A DNA stretch of 64,000 nt, from contig JACPOQ010000032.1 in the NCBI GenBank assembly GCA_016191435.1, forward strand, positions 248,001 to 312,000, given 5' to 3'. Shown one piece after another: positions 36,841 through 45,049 of this stretch. The notes below the pieces were generated by a model. That model was not told where the DNA came from and searched no databases. It worked only from the letters and a program-made list of their open reading frames with translations. The stretch is from Chloroflexota bacterium (GTDB lineage: Bacteria > Chloroflexota > Dehalococcoidia > Tepidiformales > Tepidiformaceae). A program made the position numbers and the translations under genes. Numbering within the stretch: position 1 is the stretch's first letter; every line of letters starts with the position of its first letter.

Positions 36841-37218
36841 TTAGCCGGCGACGGCGGCCTCGTCCGGGTTGTACTCGATGAGCTGGAGGTAGTTGCCGTC
36901 GGGGTCGATGAAGGTGGAGATGACGCCGCCCCAGGGCTCCCTCGCCGACTCGCGGATGCAGGGGACGCCGGCGGCCTTAAGGCGGGCTTGCTCGGCGGCG
37001 AGATCATCGACGAAAAGGTCGACGAGGAACCGGCTCGGCTCCTTGTTCTGGCCCTTCGTCTCGCTGTGGCCGTCCACGATGAGGGTGGCGGTGCCGGCGA
37101 GCAGGGCACTCGGCCCCGCGTCCGGGTTGGGCTGCAGCCCGACGACGTCACGGTAGAACGAGAGCAGGCCGGCCGGGTTTTCGCTGTTGACGTTGAGGAG
37201 CAGACTCTGGACTTTCAT
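36841..37218 (-). CDS. VOC-family protein (glyoxalase/bleomycin resistance fold), paralog of the downstream gene
   Basis: NSENPAGLLSFYRDVVGLQPNP, ISTFIDPDGNYLQLIEYNP. Confidence 0.9.
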   Translation of the reverse strand: MKVQSLLLNVNSENPAGLLSFYRDVVGLQPNPDAGPSALLAGTATLIVDGHSETKGQNKEPSRFLVDLFVDDLAAEQARLKAAGVPCIRESAREPWGGVISTFIDPDGNYLQLIEYNPDEAAVAG

Positions 37219-37280
37219 GATGGTCTCCCGGGGGGTGGTGTGCCGGCTCTTCTGAACCGGCCGCGATCACCTTATCCCGC

Positions 37281-37353
37281 CACTCCTGACACCATCATGT
37301 CAGTAGGAGGGAGCGTCTTCGCGACACTCCTGACACCATCATGTCAGGAGTGT
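37281..37353. promoter_or_regulatory. Duplicated operator-like element, 44-bp spacing
   Basis: CACTCCTGACACCATCATGTCAG at 37281-37303 and 37325-37347; the second lies in a perfect 12-bp-arm palindrome ACACTCCTGACA-CCATCA-TGTCAGGAGTGT (37324-37353). Confidence 0.75.
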
Positions 37354-37502
37354 GGCGGGACACCGGAGGAGAGTCAAGGCACGCAGGGGCCTGGTGTGGC
37401 CTGTGCCGGGAGGGCATCGCAGCCGGCAAGCGCCAGGCGGTCGCCGAGCACGAGCGACAGCGACGCACCCGGCGAGGCGGCGTCCGCGGCGGGAGCCAGC
37501 GG

Positions 37503-38684
37503 TTAGCCCCGGGGCAGGCCCAGACCACGCGTGGCGATGATGTTGCGCTGGATCTCGTTCGTGCCGCTGTAAATCGATGACGGCACGGCCAGCATGTACG
37601 ATTCCGGGAGGCTACCGCTGAGCGGGGCCTTCGGCTCCTCCGGCCGCAGCTGGCCGCCGAGCCCCAGCATGTTCACGCCGAAGTTGTAGATGCGCTGCCC
37701 GAGCTCGGACTGGTAGATCTTCGCGACCGAGGCCTCGTAGTTCGGGACCATGCCGTTTTGCTGCATGTAGCCGATACGGTAGCCGATGTAGCGCCCAACG
37801 CCGTTCGCGACGACGAGGTCCGCGATCTTCGTGCGGTTCTGCTTGCGGCGCCCGGCCGGGCCGCTGCGAAGGTCCTCCGCCAGGCGTTCGAGGGTGTGCT
37901 TCTGCGAAGCGGTGGTGCCGATGCCGGAGCGCTCGAAATCGAGCAGCGTCATACCGACGTACCAGCCGCGGTTTTCTTCGCCGACGAGGTTGCGCGCCGG
38001 CACCCTCACGTCTTCGAAGAAGACTTCGTTGAAGTGATGGCGGTTGGCCATGTTCACGAGCGGGCGCAGCGTCAGGCCGGGCTGATTCTTGATGTCATCG
38101 ATAAGCAAGAAGCTGATGCCGCGGTGCTTGGGCGCCTCGGGGTCGGTGCGGACGAGGCAGAACATCTGGTTCGCGCGGTGGCCGCCGGAAGTCCAGATCT
38201 TCTGGCCGTTGATGACGTAGTCGTCGCCATCGCGTACGGCGCGGGTCTGAAGGCTGGCGAGGTCGGAGCCGGCGCCGGGTTCGCTATAGCCCTGGCACCA
38301 GATGTCTTCGCCGCTGGTGATGCGGGGGAGGTAGCGCTTTTTCTGCTCGTCGTTGCCGTGAATGATGAGCGTAGGGCCGATCATGCCGACGCCGAAGCCG
38401 CGCGTGCCGGTGTCGGGGGCGCCGTGGTAGCCAAACTCCTCGTTGAATACCATCTGCTCGTAGATGGAGGCGCCGAGGCCGCCGTACTCCTTCGGCCAGG
38501 CGGGCGCGATCCAGCCGCGCTTACCGAGTTCGGTGTTGAAGTGCTTCGCCGCCTCGAAGTCCTCATCGGTGCGGCTGCCGAACGCGCCGCCGTTATTCTC
38601 GTCGTCGCCGGGGAGGGCCTGCTCGAGGAACGCCCGGATCTCCTCCCGAAGGGCCTCCTCTTTCGGTCCAAAACGAAGCTCCAT
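37503..38684 (-). CDS. Acyl-CoA dehydrogenase
   Basis: GYSEPGAGSDLASLQTRAVRDGDDYVINGQKIWTSGGHRANQMFCLVRTD; C-terminal YSGTNEIQRNIIATRGLGLPRG. Confidence 0.94.
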   Translation of the reverse strand: MELRFGPKEEALREEIRAFLEQALPGDDENNGGAFGSRTDEDFEAAKHFNTELGKRGWIAPAWPKEYGGLGASIYEQMVFNEEFGYHGAPDTGTRGFGVGMIGPTLIIHGNDEQKKRYLPRITSGEDIWCQGYSEPGAGSDLASLQTRAVRDGDDYVINGQKIWTSGGHRANQMFCLVRTDPEAPKHRGISFLLIDDIKNQPGLTLRPLVNMANRHHFNEVFFEDVRVPARNLVGEENRGWYVGMTLLDFERSGIGTTASQKHTLERLAEDLRSGPAGRRKQNRTKIADLVVANGVGRYIGYRIGYMQQNGMVPNYEASVAKIYQSELGQRIYNFGVNMLGLGGQLRPEEPKAPLSGSLPESYMLAVPSSIYSGTNEIQRNIIATRGLGLPRG

Positions 38685-38880
38685 GGTGTATCCCTCTCAG
38701 TGCAGCTGCCGCAGGCAGCCGCCGAATCCCGTTCGTGTTTCTGGTGTGGCTCCATTCTCGCGCATGCGAGGCAATCCCTCAAACGCCTCCTCCAGGTGCC
38801 TCCGATCAGGGATCTCCACGACTGCTCGTGCGAGTGGGCCGTGCCGATAGTCAGCGCGTAGGCAACGGGGAGGTTGCAGC

Positions 38881-39831
38881 GTGGCCGACGGGGCAGAAGA
38901 CCCTGGCATCGACCAGGCAGGCGACGGGAAAGTCGTGGGCATACGAAGCGACGAGACCGGCTCAGGGGTCCGGCGGACGACCGAGGGCGGGCTCACGCTG
39001 CGCTTCGCGTTCGACATCCCGAAGTTGCCCAGCCTGAAATGCGTGCCAACGTGGACCCACCAGCAGTTGATCAACGGCGCGCTGATGGGCGCGGTGGCCG
39101 TGCTGCTCGCGCTGGCGGCCTACCAGTACTTCGCGGGTTCGAGCGGGACGGCGGCGGAGCCGGCCGCGGCGACGGGCCCGCTGCGGTCGAACGTCCAAAC
39201 CGAGTTCAACCCCACCATCGATCAGCCCGTGGCCGGCGCCGGAACGTACATCGACAAACTCGCGTCGGTCATCGGGAGCGTGACGCTCGGCGAGAGGGCG
39301 TTCGTGGGGCCGTTCGCGAGCATCCGCGGCGATGAGGGCCAGCCGATCGTGATCGGCGCCGGCTCGAACGTGCAGGACATGGTCGTGGTGCATGCGCTGG
39401 AGACGTTCGACGGCGCCAGGGTGGTCGATGCGAACCTGGTGACCGTGGAGGGGAAGAAATACGCGGTCTACATCGGGAAGAACGTTTCGCTGGCGCACCA
39501 GTCGCAGGTGCACGGACCCGCCGCGGTGGGCGACAACACGTTCGTCGGCATGCAGGCGCTGGTGTTCAAGGCGACGGTCGGCAAAAACGTCGTGATCGAA
39601 CCCGGCGCGAAGGTCATGGGTGTGAACGTGGCGGACGGGCGTTACGTGCCCGCCGGGACGACGGTGACGACGCAGGAGGCAGCCGATGCGCTGCCGAAGA
39701 TCACCCCCGACTATGTGTTCGCGAAGCTGAACGCCGGGGTGCTGCAGGTGAACCAGGAGTTCGCCGACGCCTACCTCGCGGCTGCGTCTGGCGGCGCAGA
39801 GGCGGCGCCAAAGGCCGAGGCTGCCCCGTAA
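38881..39831 (+). CDS. Membrane-anchored gamma-class (Cam-type) carbonic anhydrase
   Basis: One TM helix (INGALMGAVAVLLALAAYQYFAG) followed by a Cam-like left-handed beta-helix: FASIRGDEGQPIVIGAGSNVQDMVVVHALETF, YAVYIGKNVSLAHQSQVHGPAAVGDNTFVGMQALVFKATVG. Confidence 0.87.
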   Translation: MADGAEDPGIDQAGDGKVVGIRSDETGSGVRRTTEGGLTLRFAFDIPKLPSLKCVPTWTHQQLINGALMGAVAVLLALAAYQYFAGSSGTAAEPAAATGPLRSNVQTEFNPTIDQPVAGAGTYIDKLASVIGSVTLGERAFVGPFASIRGDEGQPIVIGAGSNVQDMVVVHALETFDGARVVDANLVTVEGKKYAVYIGKNVSLAHQSQVHGPAAVGDNTFVGMQALVFKATVGKNVVIEPGAKVMGVNVADGRYVPAGTTVTTQEAADALPKITPDYVFAKLNAGVLQVNQEFADAYLAAASGGAEAAPKAEAAP

Positions 39832-39930
39832 CCGCAGACCCGCGGCTTGCCGGTGAGGCGCGGGAACCCCACAACCCCGGTGGGCTGGTAGAATCCGGCG
39901 CGCCGCTGCCCGCGGCCGGAGTGGGCCGAG

Positions 39931-41484
39931 ATGCCAGTTGCGTACGATGTAATTGTGGTTGGGGCCGGTTCCGCCGGCGCGGCGCTGGCGGCCCGCCTCA
40001 CCGAGGACCCGGACCGCTCGGTGCTGCTGCTGGAGGCGGGGCCGGATTACCCGGACCTGGATTCGCTGCCCGGAGACCTGACGCTCGGCACCCGCGCATC
40101 GCTCGACAAACATGACTGGCACCTCACCGGCGATGCGGTGCCGGGCCGGGCCGTGCATTACCCGCGGGGCAAGGTCACGGGCGGCTCTTCGGCGGTGAAC
40201 GGGATCGTTGCGATTCGTGGCACGCCAGAGGATTACGACGAGTGGGCCGCGCTTGGGAACGAGGGCTGGGGCTGGGAGGAGTGCCTGCCGTACTTTCGCA
40301 GGCTGGAAGACGACCGCGACTTCGGGGGCGACTTCCACGGGAAGGGCGGGCCGATCCCGATCGTGCGCTGGCGCCCGCAAGAGTTTGCGCCGGTGCAGCG
40401 GGCATTCTTCGAAGCCTGCCTGGAGGCTGGCTACCCGGTATCGGAAGACCACAACGTGCCGGGCTCGACGGGCGTCGGCGCCTGGGCGATGAACCGGAGC
40501 GGGACGCTGCGCGTCTCCACCGCGATCGGCTACCTGGCGCCGGCGCGAGACCGGCTAAACCTCACAATTCGCGGCCGCTGCCACGTACACCGCATCCTGT
40601 TCGAGGGCACGAAGGCGGTTGGGGTCGAAGTGGAGGTTGGAGGAAGCGTCCAGCGCGTTTATGGGGGCGAGATCGTGCTGTGCGCGGGGGCCTTGCACAG
40701 CCCCGCAGTGCTGCTGCGCTCGGGAGTCGGCCCGCGGGCGCAGCTGGAAGCGCTCGGCATCCCGGTGGTGCACGACTTGCCGGGGGTGGGCGAGAACCTG
40801 AAGGAACACCCGTCGGTGGTGCTGATCGCGCGGCCGAAGGAGGGCGCGATCACGCCGGGAGAGCCACTGCAGCAGGTGGGGCTGCGATTCACGGCCGCCG
40901 GGAGCCCTGAGTCGAACGACATGCAGATGTACATCTGGAGCCAGGACGCCGAGCACACGCCGCAACTGCGGGTCATCGTCCCGGACGCGCGGTTCCTGTT
41001 CATGGTGTGCCCGACGCTCCAGCGCCCGAAATCGGCCGGGAGTGTGCGCTTGAAGAGCACCGACCCGGACGAGCAGCCGGTGATCGACATCAACCTGCTC
41101 GCGGAGGAAGAGGACACGGAGCGCATGCTCGACGGCCTGCGGCGCGCATGGGCCATCCTGACCTCGGGACCGCTGGCCGCGATGACCGAGGCGATCCTGT
41201 CGCCAACGGCGGAGCTGATGGCCGACGAGGACGCGTTGAGGACGTTCCTGCGCGCGTCGGTTTCGCACCTGGTGCACCCGGTGGGGACGTGCAAGATGGG
41301 GCCTGCGGATAATCCGGCGGCGGTGGTCGACGCTCGGGGACGGGTCTACGGCATCGAGGGGCTGCGCGTCGCGGACGCGGCAATCATGCCGAACATCCCG
41401 CGCGGCAACACGAACCTGACGGCAATCATGATCGGGGAACGCGTCGCCGACTTCATGCGTACACCCGAGGTCGCGAAGCGTTAA
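39931..41484 (+). CDS. GMC-family oxidoreductase (choline dehydrogenase-like)
   Basis: YDVIVVGAGSAGAALAARLTEDPDRSVLLLEAG, GKVTGGSSAVNGIVAIRGTPEDYDEW, HPVGTCKMG, ADAAIMPNIPRGNTNLTAIMIGERVADF. Confidence 0.94.
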   Translation: MPVAYDVIVVGAGSAGAALAARLTEDPDRSVLLLEAGPDYPDLDSLPGDLTLGTRASLDKHDWHLTGDAVPGRAVHYPRGKVTGGSSAVNGIVAIRGTPEDYDEWAALGNEGWGWEECLPYFRRLEDDRDFGGDFHGKGGPIPIVRWRPQEFAPVQRAFFEACLEAGYPVSEDHNVPGSTGVGAWAMNRSGTLRVSTAIGYLAPARDRLNLTIRGRCHVHRILFEGTKAVGVEVEVGGSVQRVYGGEIVLCAGALHSPAVLLRSGVGPRAQLEALGIPVVHDLPGVGENLKEHPSVVLIARPKEGAITPGEPLQQVGLRFTAAGSPESNDMQMYIWSQDAEHTPQLRVIVPDARFLFMVCPTLQRPKSAGSVRLKSTDPDEQPVIDINLLAEEEDTERMLDGLRRAWAILTSGPLAAMTEAILSPTAELMADEDALRTFLRASVSHLVHPVGTCKMGPADNPAAVVDARGRVYGIEGLRVADAAIMPNIPRGNTNLTAIMIGERVADFMRTPEVAKR

Positions 41485-41488
41485 GCGG

Positions 41489-42643
41489 CTACTCCAACGG
41501 GACGAGCGCCGGCCGCCAGTAGTCGGCGTCCGAGCCCTCGGCGCCGAGCCAGTCGCGGAGCACGGCATCGTTGTGCTCGCCCTTCCAGGGGGCCAGGCCG
41601 CGGATGCCGCTCTGGGCGTTCGAGAAGCGGTAGGGCGACTGCACGATCGGGCGGGTGCCGCCGGCACGATCGTCGATGTCGGTGATGGAGCCGCGGTGGA
41701 GGACGGTCGGCTGAGTACGGATGTTGGCCGTGCTACGCACGTCCGCCCAGGCGATGTTCAGGCGATTGAAGACGGCGATGACGGACTCGCGGTCGGGGAG
41801 GGTCCTGAGGAACGCGCGGATGGCATCGCGGCGCATCGCGGCCTTTTCGGCAACCGTCGCGCCGGGAGGCGATGGGTCCTGGACGCCGTAATTGCTCGCG
41901 AAGAGCTTCCAAATGCCGCGGAAATCCATCGACAGGAGGATGGGGCCGGCGGCGGTATCCCAGAAGTCGTTGGGAAGCACGCCGGTGTCCTTCGAGTCTT
42001 CGAGGGCGTATTGGAGGCCGTCGTCGGTGACGAGAGTCGCGTCGATCATGGCCATGTCGATGTGCTGGCCCAGGCCCGTGCGCTGGCGCATGAGCAAGGC
42101 CGACAGGAGCGCGACGAGCCCGTGGAGGCCAGCGTTGGTATCGGCCATGGAGACGACGAGGTCGGCCGGGCCGGCATGGCTGAGCTCGGCCTGGCGGGCG
42201 ATGAGCCCCGATTCCGCGTGGATGATTGGGGCATAGGCGGCGCGCTTCGCCTCCGGGCCGTCCTGGCCAAAGCCGGAGATGGAGAGCATCACGAGGGCGG
42301 GGTTCACCTGCCGGAGGGCGTCGTAGGAGATGCCGTACCGCGCCATCACGCCCGGCCGGAAGTTCTCGACGACGGCGTCGGCCCGGGCGGCGAGCGCCTT
42401 CACCAGCTCGGGACCGCGTGGCTGGCCGAGGTCGATGCAGATGTTCCGTTTGCCAACGTTTTGTTGGTGGTAGTAGCCGGGGTTGCCGCCGATGTCGCGG
42501 CCCCAGAGGCGGGTGGTGTCGCCTTCGGGGGGCTCGACTTTCACGACATCGGCGCCGAGATCACAGAGCATGCGCGTCGCAAACGGCCCGGCGAGGACGC
42601 GAGACATATCGAGGACGCGGATGCCTTCAAGTGGATAGCTCAT
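41489..42643 (-). CDS. CaiB/BaiF (family III) CoA-transferase with canonical Asp
   Basis: LEGIRVLDMSRVLAGPFATRMLCDLGADVVKVEPPEGD, GLGQHIDMAMIDATL. Confidence 0.92.
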   Translation of the reverse strand: MSYPLEGIRVLDMSRVLAGPFATRMLCDLGADVVKVEPPEGDTTRLWGRDIGGNPGYYHQQNVGKRNICIDLGQPRGPELVKALAARADAVVENFRPGVMARYGISYDALRQVNPALVMLSISGFGQDGPEAKRAAYAPIIHAESGLIARQAELSHAGPADLVVSMADTNAGLHGLVALLSALLMRQRTGLGQHIDMAMIDATLVTDDGLQYALEDSKDTGVLPNDFWDTAAGPILLSMDFRGIWKLFASNYGVQDPSPPGATVAEKAAMRRDAIRAFLRTLPDRESVIAVFNRLNIAWADVRSTANIRTQPTVLHRGSITDIDDRAGGTRPIVQSPYRFSNAQSGIRGLAPWKGEHNDAVLRDWLGAEGSDADYWRPALVPLE

Positions 42644-42754
42644 GTTCACATGCTCGCTTGCGTGTTCGTGCGGATGGCCGATTCTACCGCGCCTTCCGTC
42701 CCCAATCACGGGCGGGAAATTGACCGGGCGGCGTGGATGCCGTCTTGTTAGGGC

Positions 42755-43471
42755 ATGGACTCGAACGGAGACGTACGCCGGCCACTCGTTATCGCGCACA
42801 GCTCGGACCTGCACATCTGTTTCGAGGGCCGCGTGCGTCAGTCAGACGTTGGCGTCCTGGATATCGTGCTGCGGACGGCGGCAGCAAACGGCGCCGACAT
42901 GCTCCTGCTGGCGGGCGACATCTTCGACCACAACCGGCTGCCGCTGGAGACGCTGGACCGCACGACACGATTGCTCGCCGACTACGGCAAGCCCGTGGTC
43001 ATCCTCCCGGGAAACCACGACCCGGTGACTGCGGACTCGGTCTACCGGCGCGGCGGGATGGCCGACCCGGACAACGTCCATGTGTTCGGCGTGACCGACG
43101 GCGAGCAGGCGGCGTTCGCGGGCCTGGACCTGAGCGTGTGGGGGCGGCCGCACATGGACTACGGTGACATGTCGCCGCTCGAAGGCGCGCCCGGGCGGAT
43201 CTATCGCTGGCAAATCGCGATGGCGCACGGACACTGGCACCACGGGGACGACGACCCGCACCGTTCGTGGCTGATCCGCAGCCACCAGATCGCGGCACTC
43301 GATGCCGACTACCTTGCGCTCGGCCACTGGGACCGGCCGACGCCCGCGGGTGACGGCTCGATCGCGGCGTACTACTCCGGCAGCCCGGACCTGGCGCAGA
43401 CAATCAACCTGGTGCACCTCGAGGCGGGCGGCGTGCGGGTCGAGCGGGCGCCGCTTGTGGAGCGCGCATAA
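42755..43471 (+). CDS. Calcineurin-like metallophosphoesterase
   Basis: VIAHSSDLHICFEGR, LLLAGDIFDHNRLP, VVILPGNHDPVTADS, LGHWDRPTPAGDGSIAAYYSGSPD. Confidence 0.9.
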   Translation: MDSNGDVRRPLVIAHSSDLHICFEGRVRQSDVGVLDIVLRTAAANGADMLLLAGDIFDHNRLPLETLDRTTRLLADYGKPVVILPGNHDPVTADSVYRRGGMADPDNVHVFGVTDGEQAAFAGLDLSVWGRPHMDYGDMSPLEGAPGRIYRWQIAMAHGHWHHGDDDPHRSWLIRSHQIAALDADYLALGHWDRPTPAGDGSIAAYYSGSPDLAQTINLVHLEAGGVRVERAPLVERA

Positions 43472-43484
43472 GCGCTACGTGCCG

Positions 43485-44144
43485 CTAGCCCAGCGCGCGG
43501 CGGAGGGCGGCAAGGTTTTCGGCCACGGTGCCGGGAGGGCCGTAGACGGAGCTGCCGCAGACAAGGACATTGGCGCCCGCCGCGGCGCATTTCGCGGCGT
43601 TGGCGGCCTTCACGCCGCCATCGATCTCGACCTCCGCGGCATGGCCGCCGTCATCGAGGAGGCGGCGGATACGGGCGACCTTTTCCAGCTGCCGGGGGAT
43701 CATCTGCTGGCCGCCCCAGCCGGGGTTGATGGTCATCACCATCACCTGGTCGACATCGGCGAGCGATTCTTCGATGGCCGACACCGGGGTGCCCGGGTTG
43801 AGGCAGACGCCCGCGCGGGCACCGAGCTTCCGGATGGCTTCGAGCGTGCGGTTGACGTGGGGTGAGACCTCGATGTGGACGTTCATCGTCTGGACCAGGC
43901 CGGCGTAGGCGGCGATGTGGCGCTCGGGTTCGACCACCATCAGGTGCAGGTCGAACGGCAGGTTCGTGACCTTGCGCAATCCCTCCACCACCACCTGGCC
44001 AAAGGTGATGGGCGGGACGAAGCGGCCGTCCATGACGTCGAGGTGGAGGAGGTCGGCGCCGCCGGCTTCGGCCGCACGCACCTCATCGGCAAGGCGGCCA
44101 AAGTCCGCGGTAAGGATTGAGGGGGCGAGTTTTATTGCAGGCAC
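43485..44144 (-). CDS. rpe: Ribulose-phosphate 3-epimerase
   Basis: KLAPSILTADFGRLADEVRAAEAGGADLLHLDVMDGRFVPPITFG, DLHLMVVEPERH, MTINPGWGGQQMI. Confidence 0.95.
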   Translation of the reverse strand: MPAIKLAPSILTADFGRLADEVRAAEAGGADLLHLDVMDGRFVPPITFGQVVVEGLRKVTNLPFDLHLMVVEPERHIAAYAGLVQTMNVHIEVSPHVNRTLEAIRKLGARAGVCLNPGTPVSAIEESLADVDQVMVMTINPGWGGQQMIPRQLEKVARIRRLLDDGGHAAEVEIDGGVKAANAAKCAAAGANVLVCGSSVYGPPGTVAENLAALRRALG

Positions 44145-44209
44145 GAAGGGGATTCTAACGCGTTTCCGCCGGGGCCTTTATACTAGCCTGTGTAGGCGCT
44201 TCATCCATT

Positions 44210-45049
44210 ATGCCAGTGCACGTCGTCACCGACTCCACCTGCGACCTGCCGCGCGACCTCGTGGCGCAACACGGCATTACCGTCGTGCCGCTTACGGTCG
44301 TATTCGGCGACGAGCAGCTGCTCGATGGCGTCGACATCGACGCGAACCAGTTTTATGCGCGGCTGCGCGAATTCGCGGGCATGCCAAAGACGAGCCAGCC
44401 TTCTGTCGCGCGCTTCCGTGACGTGTACGAATCGGTGGCCGCCGAGTCGGGCGAGATCGTCTCGATCCACATCTCGTCGCGGCTATCGGGGACGCTGAAC
44501 TCCGCGTCGATCGCGCGAGACGAGCTGTCACGGGACATCCATGTCGACATCATCGACTCATACAATGTGAGCATGGGGCTTGGCCAGGTGGTCCTGGAAG
44601 CGGCGCTCGCGGCGGAGCGCGGGGCGCCCGCGGCCGAGGTGGCGCAGGCCGCGCGGCACGCGATGGACCGCACCCACGTTATCGCCGTGGTGGACACGCT
44701 CGAATACCTGCGCAGGGGCGGGCGCATCGGGCGGGCGTCGTCGCTGGTGGGGTCGCTTCTCAGCATCAAGCCGCTGGTCCACGTGGAACGTGGCGAAGTG
44801 GCGCCGTTCGAGCGCGTGCGTACGCGCACAAAGGCCCGTGAGCGCCTGTTCGAACTCGCGACGAAGGACCGCACGCTCAAGCGCGTGTTCGTTGGGGGCG
44901 GCGGCAACGACGACGAAGCGCTGGCGTTCATGGAGCGGCTGCGCCCCTTGTTGCCGCACACGGAATTCCACCTCGGGCAGCTAGGCCCGGCCGTCGGCGT
45001 GCACGTGGGCCCGAACGTGCTCGGCGTCGCGCTGTTGAGGCACGACTGA
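44210..45049 (+). CDS. DegV-family (fatty-acid-binding) protein
   Basis: VHVVTDSTCDLPRDLVAQHGITVVPLTVVFGDEQLLDG, TSQPSVARFRDVYE, HISSRLSGTLNSA. Confidence 0.93.
   Translation: MPVHVVTDSTCDLPRDLVAQHGITVVPLTVVFGDEQLLDGVDIDANQFYARLREFAGMPKTSQPSVARFRDVYESVAAESGEIVSIHISSRLSGTLNSASIARDELSRDIHVDIIDSYNVSMGLGQVVLEAALAAERGAPAAEVAQAARHAMDRTHVIAVVDTLEYLRRGGRIGRASSLVGSLLSIKPLVHVERGEVAPFERVRTRTKARERLFELATKDRTLKRVFVGGGGNDDEALAFMERLRPLLPHTEFHLGQLGPAVGVHVGPNVLGVALLRHD

Noticed and set aside
36427-37218. Tandem VOC genes considered as an antibiotic-resistance cassette
   Set aside because: The VOC fold is too functionally broad, and there are no mobile-element features or specific resistance motifs.
37281-37347. 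Two identical 23-bp repeats considered as a minimal CRISPR
   Set aside because: Only two copies, a 21-bp gap, palindromic operator-like structure, and no cas genes; better explained as paired regulator sites.
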